A stretch of DNA of 17,169 nt from 1-14-2-50-31-20 sp965370315 (GTDB lineage: Bacteria > Bacteroidota > Ignavibacteria > Ignavibacteriales > Melioribacteraceae): contig CBDUTO010000100.1 in the NCBI GenBank assembly GCA_965370315.1, positions 1 to 17,169 of the forward strand, in the 5' to 3' direction. Positions 1 through 6,104 of this stretch are shown one piece after another. The notes under the pieces were generated by a model. The model was given only the letters and a program-made list of their open reading frames with translations, ran no database searches and was not told the DNA's origin. The translations under genes and the position numbers were made by a program. Positions within the stretch are counted from its first letter, which is position 1, and the number at the start of each line of letters is the position of its first letter.

Positions 1-581
1 TCCTCTGGAAACAAATTACTTTGCGACTTTCCGTCTCCGCGGTTTTCTTTTTTGAACAACTTATAAAACAAATGCTCTTTCCCTTTATGCTTCTTACCCT
101 TTGGTGTTCCCCCAATTATTGCATCAGCTTTATAATCTAACATCATTGGACGAATAGATTCCAACCACAAATTTTCATTCTTTAATATTATTCCAGCTTC
201 ATTTATTATGATTAAATTATATCCAAACCCTTCAATATTCTCTGGTCTATCAGCAGAACGGAAATCAATTATCGCTTCTTTCTCAGTAATAAGCTTTATT
301 TCATTTCTCGATTTGTTCCAATCCATTGTACCCTTGGGTAAGTGCTTCAAGAGGGGCATAGCGTAACGCTCAATGTACCTTTGTATGTTTGGGTACGTTG
401 TATCAACCCAAAGAATCTTTTCACCCTTGCCATTCAATGCACGCTCAACTGCATAGTTTATCATCCCTCTTGTTAATCCAAAACGCCTACCTTTAGCAAT
501 CACTTTGAATCTAACATCATCACGAAAAAATATCTCATCTTGCTTTTTGTGATACTCTATCTCTAATCGCTTTTTACTCAT
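1..581 (-). CDS. Phage terminase large subunit, N-terminal ATPase part (cut by window edge)
   Basis: The motor ATPase that packages phage DNA into the prohead. About 193 residues are visible; the C-terminal nuclease half lies beyond base 1. Seen: a Walker A-like GRRFGLTRG (residues 31-39), a Walker B-like LIIINEAG (123-130) and a GGTPKGK coupling motif (157-163). Sequences such as WVDTTYPNIQRYIERY (58-73) and DFRSADRPENIEGFG (106-120) fit a terminase family I know from Bacteroidota phages. Two things are odd: the classical Walker A lysine position holds Leu, and the Walker B acidic stretch reads NEAG rather than DEA. The ATG at 581 overlaps the end of the small-subunit frame by 8 bases (ATGAGTAA), which implies translational coupling. 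Residues around 181-189 look like a repeat-derived insertion (bases 16-52). Family assignment is firm; activity cannot be judged. Confidence 0.88.
   Translation of the reverse strand, partial: MSKKRLEIEYHKKQDEIFFRDDVRFKVIAKGRRFGLTRGMINYAVERALNGKGEKILWVDTTYPNIQRYIERYAMPLLKHLPKGTMDWNKSRNEIKLITEKEAIIDFRSADRPENIEGFGYNLIIINEAGIILKNENLWLESIRPMMLDYKADAIIGGTPKGKKHKGKEHLFYKLFKKENRGDGKSQSNLFPE
16..52. repeat. Dispersed-repeat-like segment inside the terminase gene
   Basis: On the + strand this reads as ACTTTGCGACTTTCCG followed by TCTCCGCGGTTTTC, resembling the 'ctttgcg-tctttgcg-tctccgcggtt' repeats that recur between genes in many environmental Bacteroidota-type genomes. On the minus strand it stays open and encodes about nine residues (NRGDGKSQSN) just after a conserved LFYKLFKK stretch, where I would not expect extra residues. 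The repeat assignment is from memory of such sequences, not from a search. Confidence 0.45.
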
Positions 582-968
582 CTTCTTCACATCTTTGTGG
601 CTTAGTGGTGTTCTTTGGGTTCTCTTTTTCTTGGTTGCTGAGCGGAGTCGAAGCATCCTTCTTTTCCCCCAACTCTACAATCTTTCTAATAATGGTAAGT
701 TCAGATTTCCCCTCAGTTTCAATTTTATCCTTTTGCCCTAAAATTATCTTTCCTAACCAAATCAACATGGTAGGATTACCTTTCATTGCTACTTCGAACT
801 GTTTTCTTTTAAGAGATGTTTTGGCAGTTTCAAGTCCCTTTTTAATGACTGTGCCATAACTCCTATGTAAAGTTCTAACACAATGTGCGATATTTCTTCA
901 AAAGAGCAATTTAATCCAGCTAATTCTTCTATTAGCCCAATATCGACTTCTTTTTTTGGTCTACCCAT
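574..968 (-). pseudogene. Phage terminase small subunit, frameshifted
   Basis: The DNA-recognition subunit partnering the terminase ATPase. The start is the ATG at 968, preceded at 6 nt by a strong GGAGGG (980-975); the upstream ATG at 998 is not needed. The first frame begins MGRPKKEVDIGLIEELAG and runs through a short helical region to about residue 26 (EEI), then continues as unrelated sequence to a stop at 789. The -1 frame reads on as AHCVRTLHRSYGTVIKKG, then SLKRKQFEVAMKGNPTMLI, then WLGKIILGQKDKIE, and ends at 574. The motif AMKGNPTMLIWLGK..LGQ is a hallmark of this small-terminase type. The two frames together give about 131 residues of expected layout. A one-base loss or two-base gain around 888-899 explains the break. 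The C-terminal tail carries a repeat-derived DASTPLSNQ segment. Confidence 0.85.
633..658. repeat. Dispersed repeat of the 'GGT-nnCTGAGCGGAGTCGAAG' type
   Basis: The + strand reads GGTTGCTGAGCGGAGTCGAA followed by GCATCC. This type of short imperfect palindrome is widespread in intergenic DNA of Bacteroidota and relatives. Here it lies within the small-terminase reading frame, where the minus strand gives the telltale ASTPLSNQ translation. A second member of the same type is at 6075-6104. Confidence 0.6.
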
Positions 969-1023
969 CTTTATCCCTCCGGATAATTTATAAAGCAATT
1001 AGTTTATAAAATTAGTTGCATCT

Positions 1024-1052
1024 ATAATACGAAATGTTTATATTAGATTCAA
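1024..1052 (-). promoter_or_regulatory. Sigma-70-like promoter for the terminase genes
   Basis: On the minus strand TTGAAT (1052-1047) is separated by exactly 17 bases from TATTAT (1029-1024). Transcription would start near 1017 and give a leader of roughly 50 nt before the small-terminase ATG at 968. This is the only gene in that direction, so the position is sensible. It has not been tested against the Bacteroidota-type consensus, which it matches only loosely. Confidence 0.45.
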
Positions 1053-1082
1053 CATAATTTTTATTTAGATTAAATAGAAATA

Positions 1083-1094
1083 AAGTAATTACTT
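1083..1094. promoter_or_regulatory. Perfect 12-bp palindrome, possible operator
   Basis: AAGTAATTACTT is a perfect dyad 31 bases upstream of the protease/scaffold start, in the 157-bp divergent region between leftward terminase and rightward head genes. Its position suits a repressor or activator site. AT-rich DNA produces short palindromes by chance, so this is only a candidate. Confidence 0.25.
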
Positions 1095-1125
1095 AATTAT
1101 TTCACAAATCATTACCGGGGGGTAC

Positions 1126-2121
1126 ATGAAAATCGAAATATTCAGAGTTGGGAAACATACGTCTTCCAATGGCACAACTAAGGATTACACCTTAGATCAC
1201 TTAAACCAAATAGTCCAAAACCATTCTGAACCAACTCCAATTGTTGTAGGGCATCCCAAAGACAATTCACCAGCGTTTGGTTGGATTAAAAACTTATTCG
1301 TAAAAGGTGAATCACTTTTTGCAGAAGCAACAGATCTTGTCCCAGAGTTCTTAGATTTACTAAAGCAAAAGATTTACAAGAATCGTTCAGTCTCTTTGAA
1401 AACAAATGCTGATGGTGAACTCTTCTTGAATCACGTTGCTTTCCTCGGTGGAGCATTACCAGCAGTTAAAGGTCTCGAAGAACTTAATCTTTCTGCTGAT
1501 GATTCCGAGTCATTTGAAATGGAGTTTTCAGAAATCGAACTTGATGGAATCGAACTAAAGAGTAATACACCTAGCAAGAAAAAGAAGGCTTCATCAAAGA
1601 GAGAAGAAACGAACTTTTCAGAAGCAATAACTTCCTTGCAAAATGAAATGATAAAGCTCACTAAATTTGTTGGAACTCTTAAAGATTCTGATTCAACCGA
1701 TCTTTCAGAAATGCAAACTAAAATTGATGAACTAAACATCAAATTAGATGCTGCTCATTTCCAAAGATCTATTCATGACAAATTAGATTTTAGTTCTCTT
1801 ACTCCAGCAATCAAAACCAAACTTGAAACTCTTTTAGGTTTCTTCGAGTCGTTTGATTTCTCTGAAACCGACCAAACAAAAATCTTTTCAGACTTTCAAG
1901 AACTTGCTGATTTAATTCAACCTTTCCAAACTGATGAAGTTCTTAAAAAAGTTGAGTTTGAAAAGAAAACAAAAGATTCTGTAAACGAGTTCTCTGAAAT
2001 GAATGTTGATAAAGATTCTCTAAAACTTTTCAACGAAGCAACTCACTATTCAAAAGAAAATGAAGTCACATTTCATGAAGCAGTTAATATTTTAATCAAC
2101 AAACAAAATGAGGCAATATAA
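1126..2121 (+). CDS. Phage capsid maturation protease/scaffold (Mu I-like)
   Basis: Processes and scaffolds the prohead. The N-terminal 120 residues match the Mu-like I protein pattern: FRVGKHTSSNG (6-16), a VVGHPKDNSPAFGW core (40-53, His43 conserved), RSVSL (87-91) and HVAFLGGALPAVKGL (103-117). Residues 130-330 are charged and helical with heptad-like stretches, as expected of the scaffold region; in Mu the same gene also yields a free scaffold from an internal start. The start follows a G-run (GGGGGG at 1117-1122) at only 3 nt, an unusual but strong purine site. The stop overlaps the next ATG by one base (TAATG), so the capsid gene is translationally coupled. The length of 331 residues is normal for the family and the gene is intact. 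Confidence 0.85.
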   Translation: MKIEIFRVGKHTSSNGTTKDYTLDHLNQIVQNHSEPTPIVVGHPKDNSPAFGWIKNLFVKGESLFAEATDLVPEFLDLLKQKIYKNRSVSLKTNADGELFLNHVAFLGGALPAVKGLEELNLSADDSESFEMEFSEIELDGIELKSNTPSKKKKASSKREETNFSEAITSLQNEMIKLTKFVGTLKDSDSTDLSEMQTKIDELNIKLDAAHFQRSIHDKLDFSSLTPAIKTKLETLLGFFESFDFSETDQTKIFSDFQELADLIQPFQTDEVLKKVEFEKKTKDSVNEFSEMNVDKDSLKLFNEATHYSKENEVTFHEAVNILINKQNEAI

Positions 2122-3019
2122 TGGGTACATTAGACAAACAAAGAATAGTTGACCATGTACTTACTAATTTAGCACGTGGATATACAAACGATGGTTTTGT
2201 TGCTAGTATGCTTTTCCCACATGCACAAGTAACTAAAGAGGGTGGTAAAATCCCTCAATTTACAAAAGAAGCATTCAAAATTTACAATACCGAGAGAGCT
2301 ATTAGAGCAGATTCTAATCGGATAAATCCAAGTGTTGATGATTCTATTGATTTTGTTCTTACTGAACATGATTTAGAATATCCAATGGATTACAGAGAAA
2401 TTAACGAATCTGTTCTCCCTCTAAAATGCACGCTACAAATGTTGTTACAGAAGCTATTGCACTTCACAAAGAAAAGCTAGCAGCCGATTTAGCAATCAAC
2501 ACTTCAAATTATGCAGTAACAAATAAAATTGCGCTTTCAAGTGGCGACCACTTTGATGAATCAACATCAGACCCAATAGCTGTTATTGACGCTGGACGTT
2601 CTGCGGTTCGTTCTCAGATTGCGAAAAATCCAAATGTTATTGTAATTCCTAATTCTGTTTTCACAGCTCTTAAGAATCATGCATCAATTACTGATAAAGT
2701 GAAATATACTCAGCACGCAGTTATCACAGCCGAGCTATTGAAAAATCTTTTACAGTTCGATCAACTTTATGTTGCTGGTGGAGTTTATGAAGATGCAGAC
2801 GGAAACCTTGTTGATGTTTGGGGAGAGTCAATCGTTATGGCTTATGTTCCAGAAGCGAAAAACGGAAACCGTTCCTTCTATGAACCAAGTTATGGCTACA
2901 CTTTACAAATGAAAAACTTCCCAATCGTTGATACTTACGATGAAAAAGGAAAAATAAAAGTTGTTAGAAATACTGATTTATTTGTACCTAAAATAGTTGG
3001 TGCGATGCGGGATATTTAA
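2121..3019 (+). pseudogene. Phage major capsid protein, frameshifted
   Basis: The shell-forming protein, following the protease as in most tailed phages. The first frame starts at ATG 2121 with GAGG seven bases upstream. It encodes a typical capsid N-terminus: LFPHAQVTKEGGKIPQF, then FKIYNTERAIRADSNRI, then a helical HDLEYPMDYREI segment up to residue 101. It then shifts. The continuation lies in the -1 frame from about 2424 and begins KMHATNVVTEAIALHKE. It contains the expected capsid core with NVIVIPNSVF, a QLYVAGGVYEDADG turn, WGESIVMAYVPE, and a C-terminal DLFVPKIVGAM. Joined, the product is about 299 residues, a normal capsid length. The break coincides with the A-run at 2423-2426 (CTAAAATG); restoring one A gives PLKMHATN. 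Whether this is decay, a sequencing slip or frameshifting is discussed under findings. Confidence 0.85.
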
Positions 3020-3054
3020 TAACTGATTGCTTGAGTTAAGCTAATAATTCTTTT

Positions 3055-3082
3055 ATCTGAAATCTGGAGACTGAAATCTGAT
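3055..3082. repeat. CTGAAATCTG-type simple dispersed repeat
   Basis: The spacer before the next gene contains TCTGAAATCTGGAGACTG followed by AAATCTGATGTC, with two copies of CTGAAATCTG. The second runs into the ATG at 3081. A related stretch lies at 3348-3385. Such 'gactgaaatctg' strings are frequent intergenic filler in this branch of bacteria. Confidence 0.5.
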
Positions 3083-3341
3083 GTCTAAAATAGTTAAAGA
3101 TACACCAATTAGAAAAAACAATAAAACTTACGGAGTAGGTGAAGAATTTCCCTATTCCGATAAGGACAAAAAATTACTTTGGAATCTTACAGAAGTTAAA
3201 GACTTGTCCGCCAATTCTTCTAAGGCGGAAGAAAAGAAAACTTCAAAAGATGGTCCAAAAGAAAATTCAGAAAAGAGTTCTGAAACAAAGAAGCCAACTA
3301 CTAAAAAGAAAGTTGTTGTGAAAAAGGAAAAACAATCTTAA
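3081..3341 (+). CDS. Small Lys-rich phage head-region protein
   Basis: An 86-residue protein between the capsid and cement genes. The first 40 residues (SKIVKDTPIRKNNKTYGVGE, then EFPYSDKDKKLLWNLTEVKD) resemble small phage proteins of the type 'I..NGK.Y..G..I.L.d.....L' often encoded near capsid genes. The last 45 residues are a low-complexity Lys/Glu/Ser/Thr tail ending in TKKKVVVKKEKQS, so it may contact DNA or be disordered. The start lacks a good ribosome site: the nearest GGAG is 11 nt away inside a repeat. A hairpin repeat (3207-3229) is embedded in the middle. The function is unknown to me. Confidence 0.6.
   Translation: MSKIVKDTPIRKNNKTYGVGEEFPYSDKDKKLLWNLTEVKDLSANSSKAEEKKTSKDGPKENSEKSSETKKPTTKKKVVVKKEKQS
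3201..3232. repeat. TCCGCC...GGCGGA hairpin repeat inside a coding region
   Basis: TCCGCC (3207-3212) and GGCGGA (3224-3229) form a 6-bp stem with an 11-base loop, in a GACTTGTCCGCC...AAGGCGGAAG context. It is conspicuously GC-rich among AT-rich surroundings. It resembles a known type of intergenic palindrome and here encodes DLSANSSKAEE in frame. Confidence 0.45.
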
Positions 3342-3347
3342 GTCTTT

Positions 3348-3385
3348 TGTCTGACAGTCTGAAATCTGGTAGTCTGACAATCTAA
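3348..3385. repeat. GTCTGA/CTGAAATCTGG simple repeat
   Basis: The spacer before the cement gene holds two AGTCTGA units plus overlapping GTCTGACA-type strings around a CTGAAATCTGG core shared with 3055-3082. No gene or promoter is evident in it. Confidence 0.5.
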
Positions 3386-3405
3386 ATTACAAGGAATTAT
3401 AAATT

Positions 3406-3753
3406 ATGAAAACTGAACAACCTATCTTGATTACTTCTGTTGAAGCTCAATCAGATTTAACTAAAAACCTTTGTGTTAAAGTTGATGGCTCTCTTTGTTC
3501 CTCAGAGGGGGATGCTTTTTTTGGCATTTGTAACGCTGATACATTAGAGGGTGAACAAGCTCCTATAATGGTACAAGGGATTGCACTTGTTTATTCTGGT
3601 ACTTCTATTACTGCTGGTAATATTGTTATTACATCGGATGATGGTCAAGTTTCACCAATAGAGCCTGATTCTTCTGTTCTACCCTATGTAGTTGGAACTG
3701 CTCTCGATTCTGCTTCTGCTTCTGGTGAACTCGTTCGTATTCTTTTAAGATAA
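3406..3753 (+). CDS. Capsid cement/decoration protein (DUF2190-like)
   Basis: A 115-residue protein, short and all-beta by appearance, rich in Val, Ile, Gly and Ser. The pattern fits phage cement proteins of the DUF2190 type: a 'v..dG.lc.......fGic.a' turn (25-44), GIALVYSGTSITAGNIVITS (58-77), and a closing VVGTALDSASASGELVRILL (95-114). Such proteins bind the outside of the capsid shell and stabilise it; their genes usually sit next to the capsid gene, as here. The start has AAGGAA about 10 nt upstream. No key residues are known for the family, so the call rests on fold pattern, length and context. Confidence 0.65.
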   Translation: MKTEQPILITSVEAQSDLTKNLCVKVDGSLCSSEGDAFFGICNADTLEGEQAPIMVQGIALVYSGTSITAGNIVITSDDGQVSPIEPDSSVLPYVVGTALDSASASGELVRILLR

Positions 3754-3765
3754 GGAACTTATATT

Positions 3766-4506
3766 ATGAGAAAGCTACAAACTCTTTTCAAAGAATTTAT
3801 TAACGCACCAATTCAAATTTATTCGGGTGCTACTTTCAAAAAAGGTCTTTACGATTTACTAGATGTTTATTCAAATACTGAAAGCGGTGATCTAGTTATT
3901 GTAAAAGGCAATCACAATGTAGGTGATAATTCAATCCAATTAAAGGATGGTGTTAATTGGGAGTTTAAGGGTATGCCAAGAATAACAAGTACATCTACAG
4001 ATGGTATATTCAAGGATGGGGGAATTCCTGTCGAAATTAATTTTGATGGTAGGGTAGAAATTCAAAATCTTACTAATATATACGCCACAATCATCTTAGA
4101 GAACTTCGATTCTAATGTGTATGGCTATACATCAAAATATTCACTTAGTATAACTATTGAAGAGGATGTTCCTGCAATTACTGTGCAAAATAATGATATG
4201 CGTATTGCTAATCCAACTGTGACATTTGCAAGTGGTTATCTTACAATCGTGTTTCCCGAAGTAATAAAAACTAATTCATATATAAGTTCACGCTTCAAAC
4301 TATATGCTACTGGCGGAAGTGATCCTACAATGTTCGTTGGTCAAGATGATGAAAAAATGCTAGCTTTTAGAAGTGCGTTTATGTCCACAACTACAGTCAG
4401 AATAGAGGTGATAGATATAGCTACGGCTTCAAAACATCTTGCAACTTTAGATGCGTTTACAATCGGCTTTTACTTAGAAAGGATTTTTGATAAATCTTTT
4501 TTATAG
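3766..4506 (+). CDS. Unrecognised phage protein, beta-rich
   Basis: A 246-residue protein starting 12 bases after the cement gene, with AAGGA ahead of the ATG. It is beta-rich with no signal peptide. Residues 30-80 (TESGDLVIVKGNHNVGD, then a GVNWEFKGMPRITST stretch) have the look of the first rungs of a right-handed beta-helix, as in phage spike and fibre proteins, but the rest lacks obvious repeats. The C-terminal half has an ITVQNNDMRIANPTVTFASG stretch like a fibre or receptor-binding beta-sandwich. I infer a virion surface role from this and from position; I do not recognise the family. Confidence 0.55.
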   Translation: MRKLQTLFKEFINAPIQIYSGATFKKGLYDLLDVYSNTESGDLVIVKGNHNVGDNSIQLKDGVNWEFKGMPRITSTSTDGIFKDGGIPVEINFDGRVEIQNLTNIYATIILENFDSNVYGYTSKYSLSITIEEDVPAITVQNNDMRIANPTVTFASGYLTIVFPEVIKTNSYISSRFKLYATGGSDPTMFVGQDDEKMLAFRSAFMSTTTVRIEVIDIATASKHLATLDAFTIGFYLERIFDKSFL

Positions 4507-4903
4507 CAGTATGTTAATCTTAATTTCATATATCGCATTTTGGATATTCCTCTATTTCTTAGAGGAATTCCACGATGCTTTTATTACGCTTGAAACTAAC
4601 GTGCATCCACCAACTAAAAACTATGTGAAAGCAAATTACTATAAAGGCATGTGGCATAAATACGATACTTACTCATATGCAATTTTTCACATCGGCTTTG
4701 CTCTACTCTTTGCTTTTCTAACTTTCGATTCACGACTTACGACTAACGATTCTCTTTTCTCCTTTCCCTTTTTCCTTTTAACTTTTTCCTTTCTGCTTGT
4801 TTCCGCTTCTGTCAAAAGAAAAGATAGGTCTTGGTTTACTGTCAAAGCTTGTCCCGAACACTTTCGGGAAAAGCAAAAATGTCATCTAAAACGAGGAACA
4901 TAA
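4487..4903 (+). CDS. Small membrane protein with repeat-derived segment
   Basis: A 138-residue protein overlapping the previous gene if the TTG at 4487 is used; AAAGGA is close upstream. The ATG at 4511 is an alternative but has no ribosome site. Two hydrophobic segments are clear: residues 9-25 and about 66-80 (FHIGFALLFAFLTF). Between them is a polar loop with HPPTKNYVKANYYKGMWHKY. A third hydrophobic stretch (about 91-106) and the basic tail are encoded by DNA that looks like dispersed repeats (4726-4799 and 4847-4874), so the native protein may have been shorter. A holin or other phage membrane role is possible but not supported by any motif. Confidence 0.5.
   Translation: MINLFYSSMLILISYIAFWIFLYFLEEFHDAFITLETNVHPPTKNYVKANYYKGMWHKYDTYSYAIFHIGFALLFAFLTFDSRLTTNDSLFSFPFFLLTFSFLLVSASVKRKDRSWFTVKACPEHFREKQKCHLKRGT
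4726..4799. repeat. CGACTTACGACTAACGA repeat followed by pyrimidine tract
   Basis: CGATTCACGACTTACGACTA continues into ACGATTC, with overlapping ACGACT(T/A)ACGA units. It is followed by about 48 bases that are almost entirely C and T, with CTTTTCC/CCTTT blocks. I associate this combination with dispersed intergenic repeats in related genomes. It is read through in frame by the membrane-protein gene. Confidence 0.5.
4847..4874. repeat. Near-perfect palindrome GCTTgTCCCGAA...TTCGGGAaAAGC
   Basis: GCTT (4847-4850) plus TCCCGAA (4852-4858) pairs with TTCGGGA (4863-4869) plus AAGC (4871-4874), with one internal mismatch and a 4-base loop. The same 'TTGTCCCGAA..TTCGGGA' palindrome type recurs in intergenic DNA of many Bacteroidota-like genomes. 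It lies inside the reading frame near the C-terminus of the membrane protein and has no T-run, so it is not a terminator. Confidence 0.55.
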
Positions 4904-4904
4904 T

Positions 4905-5663
4905 ATGTCTGATTATCCAACAATCCAACCAAGTATGCAACATGGTTATGAAAAATTATCTTTTAAGATTCGTCAAGTTGGCACTCTGAGACCAGCAGTT
5001 TATATTAAAGTTAATGATATGAAAACTACAATCTTAGCTACAACTATTCGCACAGATGAGGGTAGATATATTATTGCAATCCCAAGTGTTTCAAATATTA
5101 TGGGTGCTGGAATCCGTTCTTATTCTCGTAATCGTTTGATTGATTGTTCCCTTAGTGGTTCACAGTTGAATATTCGTTGTTACGAATTAGTTGACCCTAA
5201 TTCAAACGGTGGTTTATACAAAGATGGTTTTACTGCTCTCGTTACACTTTACTACAAACCATCAAGAACTTATTCTAAGTATAAACATTATGGGTTAAGC
5301 TACATGGTAGGTTTTAAATTAACTCATTCTACTTTTATGGATGCTCCAACTCTTTCAAATGCTTTCTCAAACTTTGGTGCTCATATTGGCGTAGTTTCTG
5401 AATGTGAATCCATAGGGGATGATATAACAAAATCAAGATATTTAATTAAAGGTCTTGGGTCACTTCTTAAGAATGGTTTTTCTGTTGGTGGAATGTCTCT
5501 TGCAAAAGCTTCAACTAATTTATATTTCAATCGTAGTGGTAATGATTTAATTATTGGTGTTAATGCCCTAGAGTCTACTGATGATGATACAACTTGGCAA
5601 CTTTCACCTCAAATAATAAACGAAGCAATTTTCTTTATTCAGTTTGCTAATGTTGCTCGTTGA
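4905..5663 (+). CDS. Unrecognised phage protein
   Basis: A 252-residue soluble protein, starting right after the membrane-protein stop with GAGGA about 8 nt upstream. No signal peptide, membrane segment or enzymatic motif is visible. It is rich in Ser, Tyr, Gly and Asn with alternating hydrophobic strands (YIKVNDMKTTILATTI, LSGSQLNIRCYELV, TALVTLYYKPSRTY), suggesting a beta-sandwich virion component. It is the last phage-like gene before unrelated sequence; the stop lies inside the start region of the ferredoxin frame. Position suggests a head or fibre-associated role, but I do not recognise the family. Confidence 0.55.
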   Translation: MSDYPTIQPSMQHGYEKLSFKIRQVGTLRPAVYIKVNDMKTTILATTIRTDEGRYIIAIPSVSNIMGAGIRSYSRNRLIDCSLSGSQLNIRCYELVDPNSNGGLYKDGFTALVTLYYKPSRTYSKYKHYGLSYMVGFKLTHSTFMDAPTLSNAFSNFGAHIGVVSECESIGDDITKSRYLIKGLGSLLKNGFSVGGMSLAKASTNLYFNRSGNDLIIGVNALESTDDDTTWQLSPQIINEAIFFIQFANVAR

Positions 5664-5898
5664 TTGCATAAACTGTGGTGCTTGTGAGCCCGAGTGCCCT
5701 GTTACTTCAATTTTTCAAGCTGGTGTTGATGAAAATGATCCGCCAAATAATGGTGAACTATTTTGGATTAACCCAGAAACTTGTATCGAGTGCGTAGGTT
5801 GGCACGATGAACCTCAATGCGTTGCAGTTTGCCCTGTTGATGCAGTTGTTCCTATTCCTAACGAATCAACTTTTACAAAGCTTAATAAATCCCAGTAG
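5650..5898 (+). CDS. 2[4Fe-4S] ferredoxin, YfhL-like
   Basis: A small cytoplasmic electron carrier of 82 residues from the ATG at 5650. The first cluster motif is CINCGACEPECP (Cys6, 9, 12, 16). The second is CIECVGWHDEPQCVAVCP (Cys45, 48, 57, 61) with the CX2CX8CX3C spacing of Allochromatium/YfhL-type ferredoxins. All eight ligands are present. The N-terminus is about three residues shorter than usual unless the TTG at 5644 is used. There is no ribosome site and the frame overlaps the stop of the preceding phage gene, so the start region may have been replaced by a recombination joining host and phage DNA. No redox partner is encoded nearby. Confidence 0.75.
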   Translation: MLLVDCINCGACEPECPVTSIFQAGVDENDPPNNGELFWINPETCIECVGWHDEPQCVAVCPVDAVVPIPNESTFTKLNKSQ

Positions 5899-5937
5899 TA
5901 GTTTTTATAAATAGGAATATCTTTTTTCAAAAATCGC

Positions 5938-6020
5938 AGCGTTTTTATGTCAACTCTACATAGATTGGGCGTTTTAACGTGCTATCCGTTCCACTTCTAT
6001 CACTAACGCAAAAGCATTCA
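5938..6020. repeat. Putative dispersed intergenic repeat
   Basis: On the minus strand this contains GCGTTAGTGATAGAAGTGGA, then ACGGATAGCACGTTAAAACG, then CCCA. It resembles the 'gtgatagaagcgga..ggatagcccg...cgcccc' type of intergenic repeat known from Flavobacteriia and relatives. It is relatively GC-rich and noncoding. The assignment is by resemblance only. Confidence 0.35.
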
Positions 6021-6074
6021 AGCAATTGTTGAGGAAACACAAATACTTTCACAAAACATAGAACACATTTGTAC

Positions 6075-6104
6075 GTGGTCACTGAGCTGTGTCGAAGTGC
6101 ACAC
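6075..6104. repeat. Dispersed palindromic repeat GGTCACTGAGC..GTCGAAGTGC
   Basis: GTGGTCACTGAGC followed by TGTGTCGAAGTGCACAC, with CACT and AGTG arms flanking a GAGCTGTGTCGA centre. It belongs to the same broad class as 633-658 (both contain CTGAGC and GTCGAAG). Confidence 0.6.

Noticed and set aside
605..859. 84-codon + strand frame over the small terminase
   Set aside because: Antisense to a recognisable terminase protein in both halves; no ribosome site.
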